In this document: positions 8,731 to 17,089 of the stretch, piece after piece | Layout of the letters: the number at the start of each line of letters is the position of its first letter | Position numbering within the stretch: position 1 is the stretch's first letter | Source of the DNA: an uncultured Pseudomonadales bacterium | GTDB taxonomy: Bacteria; Pseudomonadota; Gammaproteobacteria; Pseudomonadales; Porticoccaceae | Reading direction: 5' to 3' | DNA length: 64,000 nt | NCBI GenBank assembly: GCA_943787675.1 | Contig: CALSNK010000001.1 | Location: forward strand, 1 to 64,000 | Program-made: the position numbers and the translations under genes | Notes under the pieces: model-generated | The model's database searches: none | Seen by the model: only the letters and a program-made list of their open reading frames with translations | What the model was told of the DNA's origin: nothing

Positions 8731-9555
8731 TTATTTAGTCGCAGAGCCAAAGTCTGCAGACATTACTTCTGCTCGCTCTAATGCGCTATTCATTGCCTTG
8801 CGAAAAACGTCTTCCAGATTTTGTTGTTCAAAACTCTGCAGTGCAGCCTGAGTGGTTCCGCCTGGAGAGGTTACCTGCTCCCTAAGCTGGGTCGCGCTAG
8901 TGCCCGACTCTGTGGCCATACGGGCTGCCCCCAGCACGGTTTTGAGGCTTAGATCCCGAGCGATTTGCTCCGGCAAACCAAGCTCTTGGCCAACTTTCTG
9001 CATAATTTCCATAATGCGAAAGAAATACGCCGGGCCGCTCCCAGAGACGGCAATAACAGCGTCAATCTGTGTTTCAGTGTCTACCCAGCAGGCATAGCCA
9101 ATAGCGGAAAATATCTTTTCTACGATCGCTTTCTGCTCAGCCTTCACCTGAGGATTGGCAAAAAGGCCAGTGGCACCCGAAAGTACCATCGCCGGCGTGT
9201 TTGGCATTGCTCTCACAATAGCGGCACTGTTGCCAAGCCAGTTTTCTAAGGCACTGAGTGGAATACCTGCGGCAATAGAGACCATAGCGGGCCTATGATC
9301 TAGGGTCAGTGCTAAGTCGGTGGCTACGGCACGCATAATCTGTGGCTTCACGGCCAGTACAATCAAATCTGCCTGACGCGCTGCGGCCTGATTGTCCGCC
9401 ATGGTCTTGATGCCATAGGTTTTTTCAAGGCGCTGGCGCGACTCCTCGCCAGGCTCACTGACCATAATATTGTCGGCATTAAAACCGTTAGCGATCATAC
9501 CGCCAATGATGCAGGAGGCCATATTGCCGCCGCCGATAAATAGGATTGAACTCAT
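8731..9555 (-). CDS. proC: Pyrroline-5-carboxylate reductase
   Basis: ProC catalyses the last step of proline synthesis, NAD(P)H-dependent reduction of 1-pyrroline-5-carboxylate. The protein is 274 residues from the ATG at 9555, which follows a strong AGGAAAGG ribosome binding site; a longer reading to 9627 adds 24 residues before the Rossmann motif and is rejected. Visible motifs are the dinucleotide loop FIGGGNMASCIIGG at the N-terminus, LAVKPQ, RAMPNTPA, and the C-terminal signature EQVTSPGGTTQAAL that binds substrate at the decamer interface. It sits 19 bases downstream of yggS. Confidence 0.95.
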   Translation of the reverse strand: MSSILFIGGGNMASCIIGGMIANGFNADNIMVSEPGEESRQRLEKTYGIKTMADNQAAARQADLIVLAVKPQIMRAVATDLALTLDHRPAMVSIAAGIPLSALENWLGNSAAIVRAMPNTPAMVLSGATGLFANPQVKAEQKAIVEKIFSAIGYACWVDTETQIDAVIAVSGSGPAYFFRIMEIMQKVGQELGLPEQIARDLSLKTVLGAARMATESGTSATQLREQVTSPGGTTQAALQSFEQQNLEDVFRKAMNSALERAEVMSADFGSATK

Positions 9556-9574
9556 TACCTTTCCTTTATTAGCC

Positions 9575-10279
9575 TTAAGTCGATTGTTTTTCTCTGGAAC
9601 CAAAAATATCTGTGCCCACCCGAACAATAGTAGCGCCTTCCAAAATCGCCGCTTCCATATCGCCAGACATCCCCATGGAAAGAGTATCCAATTTCCGAGA
9701 ATTGTCTAGCAGCTCATTCATCTGATCTTTTAGTGTTCGCAGATGGGCAAAGGGGATACGTTGTTCTGCACGTTCAGCGCGAGCTCTGGGGATAGCCATT
9801 AAACCGCGCAGAACAATGTTAGGCAGATCAGCAATCTCTACCGCCGCCTCCAGAGCCTGCTGTGGGCTAAAGCCAGATTTACTGGGTTCATTATCAATAT
9901 TAATTTGCAGGCAGAGATTGAGTGGCGCCAGATGTTCTGGTCGTTGGGCACTTAGACGCTGAGCAATTTTAAGTCGGTCAACTGAGTGCACCCAAGCAAA
10001 ATTTTCGGCAGCCGTGCGGGTTTTATTGGATTGCAGTGGGCCAATAAAATGCCAGTCGAGATTGGCGGCGGATAATGCACCGATTTTCTCTACTGCTTCC
10101 TGAAGATAATTCTCACCAAAGCTTCTGATACCGACCTCTAGGGCCTCATTTATCTGTGCGCTGGTTCTCGTCTTGCTAACCGCCAGTAACAGCACCTCAT
10201 CCGGAGTGCGACCTGCATCACTAGCCGCATGTTGCAGACGTCTCTGTATAGAGCTAATGTTATTTTTAATAGTTGGCAT
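9575..10279 (-). CDS. yggS: YggS/PLPBP pyridoxal phosphate homeostasis protein
   Basis: This 234-residue single-domain alanine-racemase-like TIM barrel binds PLP without known catalysis and buffers vitamin B6 and amino-acid pools. The PLP lysine is K36 in LAVSKTR, and the phosphate-binding loop is SMGMSGDMEAAI near residue 200. FGENYLQEA and WHFIGPLQSNKTR are family signatures. It is the first gene of yggS-proC-yggT and is divergent from pilT, with 47 bases between the two start codons; a shared promoter region must lie in that short space. Confidence 0.94.
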   Translation of the reverse strand: MPTIKNNISSIQRRLQHAASDAGRTPDEVLLLAVSKTRTSAQINEALEVGIRSFGENYLQEAVEKIGALSAANLDWHFIGPLQSNKTRTAAENFAWVHSVDRLKIAQRLSAQRPEHLAPLNLCLQINIDNEPSKSGFSPQQALEAAVEIADLPNIVLRGLMAIPRARAERAEQRIPFAHLRTLKDQMNELLDNSRKLDTLSMGMSGDMEAAILEGATIVRVGTDIFGSREKQST

Positions 10280-10326
10280 AGTTTTAAATCGTCAACAATG
10301 GCTTCAAGGGATGAGCGAGACACAAA

Positions 10327-11362
10327 ATGGATATCACCGAATTATTAGCGTTTAGTGCAAAAGAGGGGGCCTCGGATCTTCATATTTCCGCTGGTCTTCC
10401 CCCCATAATAAGAATTGATGGCGATGTCCGCCGGATTAACCTGCCGCCTATGGAGCACCGCCAAGTGCACAGTTTGATCTACGAAATAATGAATGACAAG
10501 CAAAGAAGGGACTACGAGGAGTATCTGGAAACAGATTTTTCTTTTGACGTTCCTGGCGTTGCTCGATTCCGAGTCAATGTGTTTAATCAAAATCGTGGTG
10601 CGGCCGCCGTTTTTAGAACCATTCCCTCAAAAGTCTTAACCTTGGAGCAGCTGGGGATGGGCGATATCTTTAGAAAGGTGTCGCTGCTGCCTCGAGGATT
10701 GGTGCTGGTCACAGGGCCCACGGGCTCAGGTAAGTCCACCACCCTGGCCGCCATGATCGACTATGTTAATGAAAGCCGCTATGACCACATTTTAACCATC
10801 GAAGACCCCATTGAATTTGTTCACCAGAGCAAGAAATGCCTGATTAACCAGCGTGAAGTCCACCGCGACACCATGGGGTTTGATCAGGCGCTGCGTTCAG
10901 CCCTCCGTGAAGATCCAGATGTAATACTGGTGGGCGAGCTACGGGATCTAGAGACCATTCGTCTGGCCCTTACCGCCGCAGAAACCGGCCACCTAGTGTT
11001 TGGCACCTTGCATACCACCTCGGCGGCCAAGACCATCGATCGGGTGGTGGACGTTTTTTCCGGCAGCGAGAAGCCCATGATTCGCTCCATGCTTTCAGAG
11101 TCATTGCAGGCAGTAATTCTCTCAGACCCTGTTAAAGAAAGTCGGTGGAGGCCGTGTGGCTGCCCATGAAATCATGATTGGCACTCCAGCCATTCGCAAC
11201 CTCATTCGCGAAGACAAGGTGGCTCAGATGTATTCCGCTATTCAAACCGGTGGGGCGCTAGGTATGCAAACCCTAGATCAATGCCTGCATAATTTGGTTG
11301 AACAGCGGGTGATTAGTAATGAGGTTGCTAAAGAAAAAGCCAAGATGCCGGATAGCTTCTAA
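10327..11362 (+). pseudogene. pilT: PilT twitching-motility retraction ATPase, interrupted by a +1 frameshift
   Basis: PilT is the hexameric ATPase that depolymerises type IV pili. From the ATG at 10327 the frame carries the Walker A GPTGSGKST (about residues 130-138), the Asp-box region TIEDPIEFVH, Walker B DPDVILVGELRD, and the His box TGHLVFGTLHT. At about 11115-11121 one extra base (reading gta att c tct cag) throws the frame into a stop at 11169. The other frame resumes as RVAAHEIMIGTPAIRNLIRE and ends at 11362; this is the AIRNLIRE region that PilT needs for retraction. With one base removed the protein is 344 residues, exactly the P. aeruginosa PilT length. As written, translation gives 280 residues lacking the C-terminus. 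It could be a sequencing error or a true mutation. Confidence 0.9.
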
Positions 11363-11395
11363 TGGCTATAAATCGTTTTATCCCGAGGATAGATA

Positions 11396-12544
11396 ATGGT
11401 TGATCAAACATTTGAAAAGCTGGTCAAGTATATGGCCGAAAAAAAGGCCTCCGATCTATTCCTAACCGTTGGCTTGCCCCCCTGTATAAAAGTTAATGGC
11501 TCTGTGGTGCCCATTAGCAAGGAGAAGCTAACTCAGGAACGCTGCGACGACCTGGTGTTGAGCACCATGTCTGCAGAGCAGCAGGTTGAGTTTAAAGCCA
11601 GCAAAGAACTTAATTACGCCGTTATCAGTGAGGAGTCTGGGCGCTTTCGAGCCAGCGCTTTTTATCAGCGCGGCGAAATTGGTATTGTGCTGCGGCGCAT
11701 TGAAACGGAAATACCCACCCCCGAAGCGCTTTTACTGCCGCCGATTCTCAAAGAGTTGGTGATGAATAAACGTGGCATTGTGATCTTTGTTGGCGCCACG
11801 GGCACCGGTAAGTCTACGTCACTGGCGGCGCTGATTGGCCACCGCAACAAGAGCAGCCGCGGCCATATTGTGTCTATTGAAGATCCCATCGAATTTGTTC
11901 ATGAACATCAGGGCTGCATTATTACCCAGCGGGAAGTGGGGGTAGATACTGAGTCATTTGATGTGGCGTTGAAAAACACATTGCGGCAGGCGCCCGATGT
12001 TATTTTAATCGGAGAGATTCGTACCCGAGAAACCATGCAACATGCTATTACCTTTGCTGAAACTGGCCATCTGGTGCTTGCCACATTGCATGCGAACAAT
12101 GCCAACCAGGCGTTGGACCGCATCAATCACTTTTTTGAAGCCGACCGTCATAGCCAGCTGTGGATGGATCTTTCTCTGAATTTGCGCGGTATTGTGGCCC
12201 AGCAGCTAGTACCAACTCGCGACGGTAAGAGCCGCAGAGCGGCCATCGAAATCATGCTCAATACGCCCCTAGTGGCAGACACTATTCGCAAAGGCAGTGT
12301 GCACAAAATCAAAGAGATCATGACCAGCTCAACAGAGCATGGCATGCAGACCTTTGATCAAGCCTTGTATGCGCTCTATGCCGATGGTGAAATTAGCTAC
12401 GAAAATGCCATTGCCCATGCCGACTCGAAAAATGACCTGCGGCTGATGATCAAGATGCAGTCAGATAATCACATTAATGAGTTGGGGCATGCGGCAGATA
12501 ACCTGTCGATTGAGGATGATCCTGCAGATAAGTTGCGATGGTAA
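11396..12544 (+). CDS. pilU: PilU retraction ATPase
   Basis: This 382-residue PilT paralogue has the same length as P. aeruginosa PilU. It contains the N-terminal PAS-like oligomerisation domain, Walker A GATGTGKST near residue 137, the Asp box SIEDPIEFVH, Walker B APDVILIGEIRT, and the His box TGHLVLATLHANN. PilU assists PilT in pilus retraction and depends on it in most species studied. It is intact and lies 33 bases after pilT in the same direction, so the two form an operon. It ends 10 bases from the convergent ruvX stop with no obvious terminator between them. Confidence 0.95.
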   Translation: MVDQTFEKLVKYMAEKKASDLFLTVGLPPCIKVNGSVVPISKEKLTQERCDDLVLSTMSAEQQVEFKASKELNYAVISEESGRFRASAFYQRGEIGIVLRRIETEIPTPEALLLPPILKELVMNKRGIVIFVGATGTGKSTSLAALIGHRNKSSRGHIVSIEDPIEFVHEHQGCIITQREVGVDTESFDVALKNTLRQAPDVILIGEIRTRETMQHAITFAETGHLVLATLHANNANQALDRINHFFEADRHSQLWMDLSLNLRGIVAQQLVPTRDGKSRRAAIEIMLNTPLVADTIRKGSVHKIKEIMTSSTEHGMQTFDQALYALYADGEISYENAIAHADSKNDLRLMIKMQSDNHINELGHAADNLSIEDDPADKLRW

Positions 12545-12554
12545 TGGCTGTTAT

Positions 12555-13016
12555 TTAAGGCTTGCTACCGAACTCAGGATTTTCCAGCCAGCTTTGCAGA
12601 ATCAAAGAGGCGGCAATGTGATCTATTTTGGTGAGATCATGGGTCTTACCTTTTCTGCTCTTAGACACCTCTTGCTGTTCACGAAGCATCGACTTAGCTT
12701 CGCGGCTGGTGAGGCGTTCATCAATCATCAGTACCTCAACGGCAAAACGGCCATGGAGCCTACGGGCAAACTTGCGTGCCCGGCCGCTCAGTTCGCTTTC
12801 ACTGCCGTCCATATGCAAGGGAAGCCCCACCAATATCAGGTTGGGTTTCCACTCATTTAAAACAACTTCCACGTCAATCCAGTTAGGCACCCCGTCTGAA
12901 GCCTTGATTATCGTCAGCCCAGAGGCGGAGTTCGTCAATGTCTGACCATAGGCGACACCAATCTGCTTAAGACCAAAATCAAAAGCCAATAAGGTTTTCG
13001 GGCCGGCTTCAGGCAT
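12555..13016 (-). CDS. ruvX: RuvX/YqgF Holliday junction resolvase-like nuclease
   Basis: RuvX is an RNase H-fold nuclease implicated in 16S pre-rRNA 5'-end processing and Holliday junction resolution. Starting at the ATG at 13016 it is 153 residues. It begins MPEAGPKTLLAFDFGLKQIG, with the first catalytic Asp in AFDFG. It continues with LILVGLPLHMDGSESE and the later acidic residues in VLMIDERLTSREA and HDLTKIDHIAA. This start overlaps the yqgE stop by 8 bases, and the longer reading adds a non-homologous tail from inside yqgE. The yqgE-ruvX pair is widely conserved in gammaproteobacteria. Confidence 0.93.
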   Translation of the reverse strand: MPEAGPKTLLAFDFGLKQIGVAYGQTLTNSASGLTIIKASDGVPNWIDVEVVLNEWKPNLILVGLPLHMDGSESELSGRARKFARRLHGRFAVEVLMIDERLTSREAKSMLREQQEVSKSRKGKTHDLTKIDHIAASLILQSWLENPEFGSKP

Positions 13017-13587
13017 GGCCAACATCGTGGGAGAGCATGGCCAGATCGAGGCCAATGGTAGAGGCGGCAGCACCTGCACGTTTGTCGCAATCGGTATGAA
13101 AGATAATCTCAGAGGCAGCGGGAATGGTCAGCCAGGTGTTTTCTGCGAGCTCCTGCTCGAGCTGGCCAGCTTCCCAGCTGGAATAGCCCAGAGTAATCAG
13201 AGCATTTTCAGGGCCTTTGCCCATGGCAATATCCGTCAGAATATCCTTTGAGGCAGTCAGGCTAATATCTTCACCAATGGCCACAGTAGATTCCCACTGC
13301 TGCTCGACACTGGGGTGGAGGATAAAACCGCGATCTCGTTGCACAGGGCCGCCGTCAAATATTAACGAGCTGCCGCAGTCATCGAGATACTTAAGATCGA
13401 GCTGGTCAAAAATAGCCTTAACCGGAATATCCAGCTGCTGATTAATAATAAGCCCCATGGCGCCGTCGGCATTGTGCTCGCAGATATACACCACAGACTG
13501 GGAAAAATTAGGGTCATTTAGGCCCGGCATGGCCAACAAGAAGTAGTCTTTAAGGCTGGAAATAGTTTTTTTGGTGGCTTTTGTCAT
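13009..13587 (-). CDS. yqgE: YqgE/AlgH family protein
   Basis: This 192-residue DUF179 protein starts at the ATG at 13587 (a TTG three codons upstream is less likely). Family signatures are YFLLAMPGLNDPNFSQSVVYICEHN at the N-terminus, GAMGLIINQ, FDGGPVQRDRGFILH in the middle, and ALITLGYSSWEAGQLEQEL toward the end. The fold is known but the biochemical function is not; the Pseudomonas homologue was named AlgH for an effect on alginate expression. It sits between the TonB gene and ruvX on the same strand, as in Pseudomonas. Confidence 0.92.
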   Translation of the reverse strand: MTKATKKTISSLKDYFLLAMPGLNDPNFSQSVVYICEHNADGAMGLIINQQLDIPVKAIFDQLDLKYLDDCGSSLIFDGGPVQRDRGFILHPSVEQQWESTVAIGEDISLTASKDILTDIAMGKGPENALITLGYSSWEAGQLEQELAENTWLTIPAASEIIFHTDCDKRAGAAASTIGLDLAMLSHDVGHA

Positions 13588-13637
13588 GGCAAACAATATG
13601 AGGGTTTAGGGGCCTAAACTCAAGTGATCAAGCGCGA

Positions 13638-14507
13638 TTACTTGGTGGTAAGCCGGTTGTCAGCCTGATATTGCCAGGTGCGAATCACATGTACTTCATC
13701 CTGATCACGCAGCTCTCGTGGAAAGGCGCTAAAGGGTGATGCCAGTTTGACGGAGCGCACCGCTGCCTGGTCGAGAATTTTTGACCCCGAACTCGTCGAA
13801 ATTTGCACCCGCTCGACCGATCCATCGGGGAGGATCACAACAATCAGCTGCACACTGCCGACCAGACGCTGAGCACGCGCCTCGCGGGGGTAATTAATAT
13901 TACCGACCCGTTCAATGCGCTCTTCAAAATAATTCATGTAGGCCGCTTCCTGAGCCGTTTTGGTCGATACCGATGTCAGCCGGGCCACCTTGGGCATGTT
14001 GCTATAGGTCTGATTGAGTTGGTCGAGTTTGGCGCGGATGGCGCCTATGGAATGTTGCACGGCTATTTCTTGAACGGATTGCTGCGCCGGCACCAGTGCT
14101 TCATTGGGTTGCCGCTCATTGATTGCCTGTGGCACATAGCCTGGATTTCTAGTGGTCAATATGGGGTTGTTGGTTTGCTGGCTAGCGTCCTGCCGTTGTT
14201 GGGGGCTGACCGACTGTTGATCGCCCTGAAACTCTGACAAAGTATTGCTGGTGACCTCGGCAATCTTATCCCGGCCATCGCCACTGCCTCGCTGATTAGC
14301 CTGGGCGAGGAAATCTGCCTTATCTGGCGCTTCTTCATTGGCGTACTGAGCCAATGTGACCTCCATAGACGTCATGGGCCTAGAGGGTGAAGACAGGGTA
14401 AAACTCAGCCCTAATAGCAGCACTAGATGCAGTATTAGGGCCGCGGAGAACGTACCTTTTAGCCTTTCATCGGTTTGATTCCATGGGCTATCAATAAAGC
14501 TGTCCAT
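13638..14507 (-). CDS. TonB-family energy transducer (TonB3-like, pilus-cluster type)
   Basis: This 289-residue protein has one N-terminal membrane anchor (about residues 18-38, AALILHLVLLLGLSF), a Gln/Asn-rich periplasmic linker and a C-terminal TonB domain. The domain includes NINYPREARAQRLVGSVQL and VILPDGSVERVQISTSSGS. TonB proteins pass the proton motive force from ExbB/ExbD to outer-membrane receptors. This one lies between gshB and yqgE next to pilG, the place of P. aeruginosa tonB3, which was reported to be needed for twitching motility and pilus assembly, so a role linked to type IV pili rather than iron uptake is plausible. No exbB or exbD is nearby. Confidence 0.87.
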   Translation of the reverse strand: MDSFIDSPWNQTDERLKGTFSAALILHLVLLLGLSFTLSSPSRPMTSMEVTLAQYANEEAPDKADFLAQANQRGSGDGRDKIAEVTSNTLSEFQGDQQSVSPQQRQDASQQTNNPILTTRNPGYVPQAINERQPNEALVPAQQSVQEIAVQHSIGAIRAKLDQLNQTYSNMPKVARLTSVSTKTAQEAAYMNYFEERIERVGNINYPREARAQRLVGSVQLIVVILPDGSVERVQISTSSGSKILDQAAVRSVKLASPFSAFPRELRDQDEVHVIRTWQYQADNRLTTK

Positions 14508-14521
14508 AACAAACCTTTAGA

Positions 14522-15472
14522 CTAACTGTTTAAGCGATCTTGAATAGCATCGATCAATTTGTCGCCAATTGCAGTGCCCTCCGCATCATCGATCTCACGA
14601 GCACAGGTAGGGCTGGTGACATTGATCTCGGTAAGGTAGTCACCAATAATATCTAAGCCGACAAACATCAGCCCGCGCTTAATCAATGTCGGTGCAATCT
14701 GCTCCGCAATCCAGCGATCGCGATCACTGAGCGGCTGCACACGGCCATGACCGCCTGCCGCTAGGTTGCCGCGAAATTCTCCACTGGCCGGGATGCGCGC
14801 CAGACAGAAGGGCACCACTTCCCCATCAATCACTAAAATGCGTTTATCGCCCTCAAGGATTTCTGGCAGGTATTTCTGACCCATAATTGTGCGCTGACCA
14901 TTATTTGTAAGGGTCTCGAGAATCACATTGAGATTCTGATCTCCCTGAGTGACCCGAAATATCGAGGCGCCGCCCATACCGTCCAAAGGTTTAAATACCG
15001 CATCTCCCTGTTCGTCCAAAAAACCCTTAAGGCGCTTTTGGTCACGGCTGATTATCAGTGGTGGCGTGCACTGAGGGAATTCCGTGGCAAACACTTTCTC
15101 ATTGCAGTCGCGGAGACTCTGAGGCTTGTTAACGACGAGAGTGCCACGTTTTTCTGCGGCTTCTAGTATGTAGGTGGAATAGATAAACTCGCTATCAAAT
15201 GGAGGGTCTTTGCGCATCAGCACAACATCCAGCTCCTCTAGTGGGATCGAGCTACTCTCCTCTAATTCGAACCATTTAAACGGGTTTTCAAATACCTTGA
15301 GCGGGCGCACTTCAGCTCGTGGATTACCATTTTCCATAAACAGATGTTGCTGTTCCATATAGTAGAGTTTGAACCCCTGACGTTGGGCGGCAAGTAACAG
15401 TGCCAACGTGGTGTCTTTGTTATATTTGATCGATTGAATTGGGTCCATTACGACCCCGAGAGTTTTACTCAT
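14522..15472 (-). CDS. gshB: Glutathione synthetase
   Basis: This 316-residue ATP-grasp ligase joins gamma-glutamylcysteine and glycine. Recognisable parts are the N-terminal GVVMDPIQSIKYNKDTT, the RKDPPFDSEFIYSTY substrate segment, VFKPLDGMGGASIFR (ATP lid) near residue 160, GDKRILVIDGEVVPFCLARIP, and LTEINVTSPTC with the metal-binding Glu/Asn. The length matches E. coli GshB (316). It is the upstream gene of the gshB-tonB-yqgE-ruvX minus-strand run, with a gap of only 14 bases to the TonB start. Confidence 0.96.
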   Translation of the reverse strand: MSKTLGVVMDPIQSIKYNKDTTLALLLAAQRQGFKLYYMEQQHLFMENGNPRAEVRPLKVFENPFKWFELEESSSIPLEELDVVLMRKDPPFDSEFIYSTYILEAAEKRGTLVVNKPQSLRDCNEKVFATEFPQCTPPLIISRDQKRLKGFLDEQGDAVFKPLDGMGGASIFRVTQGDQNLNVILETLTNNGQRTIMGQKYLPEILEGDKRILVIDGEVVPFCLARIPASGEFRGNLAAGGHGRVQPLSDRDRWIAEQIAPTLIKRGLMFVGLDIIGDYLTEINVTSPTCAREIDDAEGTAIGDKLIDAIQDRLNS

Positions 15473-15670
15473 AAATGACTGCCTTGTGATTATTTATGCA
15501 CTATAACTAATAGGGCGTGAAACTGGATAGAAATCTGTGAGCCAGCCGACAAAAAATTTAATAAAAAGTGAGCGTTGTAGATTATATATTACAACTGTGT
15601 ATAAAATTCCATAACTTAAGTGATATTGGCAGTACTTAAGACGTTAAGTGGTTTTAAGGGTGATTAAAAA

Positions 15671-16042
15671 ATGGATGTTCAGGGCCTCAAAGTGCTCGTT
15701 ATCGACGACAGTAATACAATTAGGCGTACGGCAGAAACACTGCTTTCAAAAGCGGGTTGTGACGTGTCGACCGCCTCGGATGGATTCGACTCCCTCGCTA
15801 AAATTGTCGATCTAAAACCCGATGTCATTTTCGTTGACATCATGATGCCACGTCTCGATGGCTATCAAACCTGTGCGTTAATCAAAAACAACGACGATTT
15901 CAAAGCCACCCCGGTGATTATGCTGTCGAGTAAAGACGGCCTATTTGATAAAGCCAAGGGGCGCATTGTTGGTGCCGATGATTATCTTACCAAGCCCTTT
16001 GGTCGCGCAGAACTGCTCAATGCACTGGAAAAGTATATTTAA
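15671..16042 (+). CDS. pilG: PilG response regulator of the Pil-Chp system
   Basis: This stand-alone CheY-like receiver of 123 residues has the acidic pair D12-D13, the phospho-acceptor D56 (VIFVDIMMPRLDGYQ), the conserved Ser/Thr in VIMLSSKDG, and the lysine in DYLTKPFGR. In Pseudomonas PilG promotes pilus extension and stimulates the adenylate cyclase that feeds Vfr; a Vfr-like gene occurs at 35.2 kb in this window. It is the first gene of the pilGHIJK-chpABC operon. The ~198-base gap upstream (15473-15670) is AT-rich, contains the imperfect palindrome GTTGTA...TACAAC at about 15572-15593 with TATAAA after it, and probably holds the operon promoter. Confidence 0.95.
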   Translation: MDVQGLKVLVIDDSNTIRRTAETLLSKAGCDVSTASDGFDSLAKIVDLKPDVIFVDIMMPRLDGYQTCALIKNNDDFKATPVIMLSSKDGLFDKAKGRIVGADDYLTKPFGRAELLNALEKYI

Positions 16043-16140
16043 CCGTTACCCGTTATAACTATTAACTGGTTGTAACTATGGAGTCTAGGCCGCGTATTTT
16101 GGGTCTGGCATAAAGCGAATCTGACAAGAGGTTGGAGTAA

Positions 16141-16503
16141 ATGGCAAAGATATTAATAGTAGATGACTCTCCCACAGAAACTTATAAGTTAACCAATATT
16201 CTGGAGAGAAATGACCATTCGGTGTTATCTGCTGAAACCGGTGAGCAGGGTGTAGACCTAGCTAAGACAGAGCAGCCGGATGTGGTGTTGATGGATATTG
16301 TAATGCCAGGCCTAAATGGCTTTCAGGCCACCAGGCAGCTGAGCAAAGGCAGTGAAACCAAGCATATTCCTGTGATTATTGTCACCGCCAAAAACCAGCA
16401 AGCCGATCAGGTTTGGGGCGAACGTCAGGGCGCTCGGGCCTATTTAGTAAAACCTATCGATGAAAAACAGCTGGTATCTGCCATTGCTGATGTTCTCGCA
16501 TAA
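16141..16503 (+). CDS. pilH: PilH response regulator of the Pil-Chp system
   Basis: This 120-residue CheY-like receiver has acidic residues D8-D9, the phospho-acceptor D52 in VVLMDIVMPGLNGF, Thr in IIVTAKNQQ, and Lys in AYLVKPIDE. In Pseudomonas PilH opposes PilG, favouring retraction or acting as phosphate sink. A GGAG ribosome binding site lies just before the ATG. It is preceded by ~98 bases without a gene after pilG, which contain an imperfect palindrome around GTTATAAC and GGTTGTAAC that may be regulatory. Confidence 0.95.
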   Translation: MAKILIVDDSPTETYKLTNILERNDHSVLSAETGEQGVDLAKTEQPDVVLMDIVMPGLNGFQATRQLSKGSETKHIPVIIVTAKNQQADQVWGERQGARAYLVKPIDEKQLVSAIADVLA

Positions 16504-16514
16504 AGGTCAAGTTT

Positions 16515-17048
16515 ATGTCTAATGGACAGGATGTCTTCACCGCGATAAGCGATGTAGTAAAACGATTTGGAAAATCGGTATACGGGTTACCAGCCCAGAA
16601 AAAAATCATGGAGACCCAGAAGCTTATCGGGTTTTCACTGCTCGGTGCTGCCTATGTTATTCCTCTCGACGAGATTAGCGAGGTGCTAGAGGTGCCCGAG
16701 TGCACCAGCTTACCCCGGGTAAAGTCTTGGGTTCGTGGCGTTGCCAATGTTCGTGGCCGTCTGCTCCCCATTATAGATTTTGCCGATTTTCTCGGCGGTA
16801 AACTAACCGGTGTCCCCAGAGAACAGCGGGTTCTGGTGTTTGAAATTCATGGCGCCTATGTGGGGATTATCGTCGATCAGGTATATGGCATGAAAGCCTT
16901 GCCTGTCGATTCATACCAGCCCAGTGCTAGCCAAAGTCTGCTAGCTGAGTTTATCGATGGAAAATTCACCGACGAAAATCAGTATTTCGAACTATTTCGT
17001 CCGCAAAGATTAATTGAAAATAATCAATTTATGAATGTGTCTGTTTAG
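16515..17048 (+). CDS. pilI: PilI CheW-like adaptor
   Basis: This 177-residue CheW-domain protein physically couples the receptor PilJ to the histidine kinase ChpA. The CheW fold is visible as LIGFSLLGAAYVIPLDEISEVLE followed by VKSWVRGVANVRGRLLPIIDFADFLGG, the signature region for receptor contact, and a later VFEIHGAYVGIIVDQVYGMKAL. It lies 11 bases after pilH in the operon and has the usual family length. Confidence 0.94.
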   Translation: MSNGQDVFTAISDVVKRFGKSVYGLPAQKKIMETQKLIGFSLLGAAYVIPLDEISEVLEVPECTSLPRVKSWVRGVANVRGRLLPIIDFADFLGGKLTGVPREQRVLVFEIHGAYVGIIVDQVYGMKALPVDSYQPSASQSLLAEFIDGKFTDENQYFELFRPQRLIENNQFMNVSV

Positions 17049-17089
17049 GCATGGATTCGCAGTAACAAAGTATCAACTTGGAGGATGAC

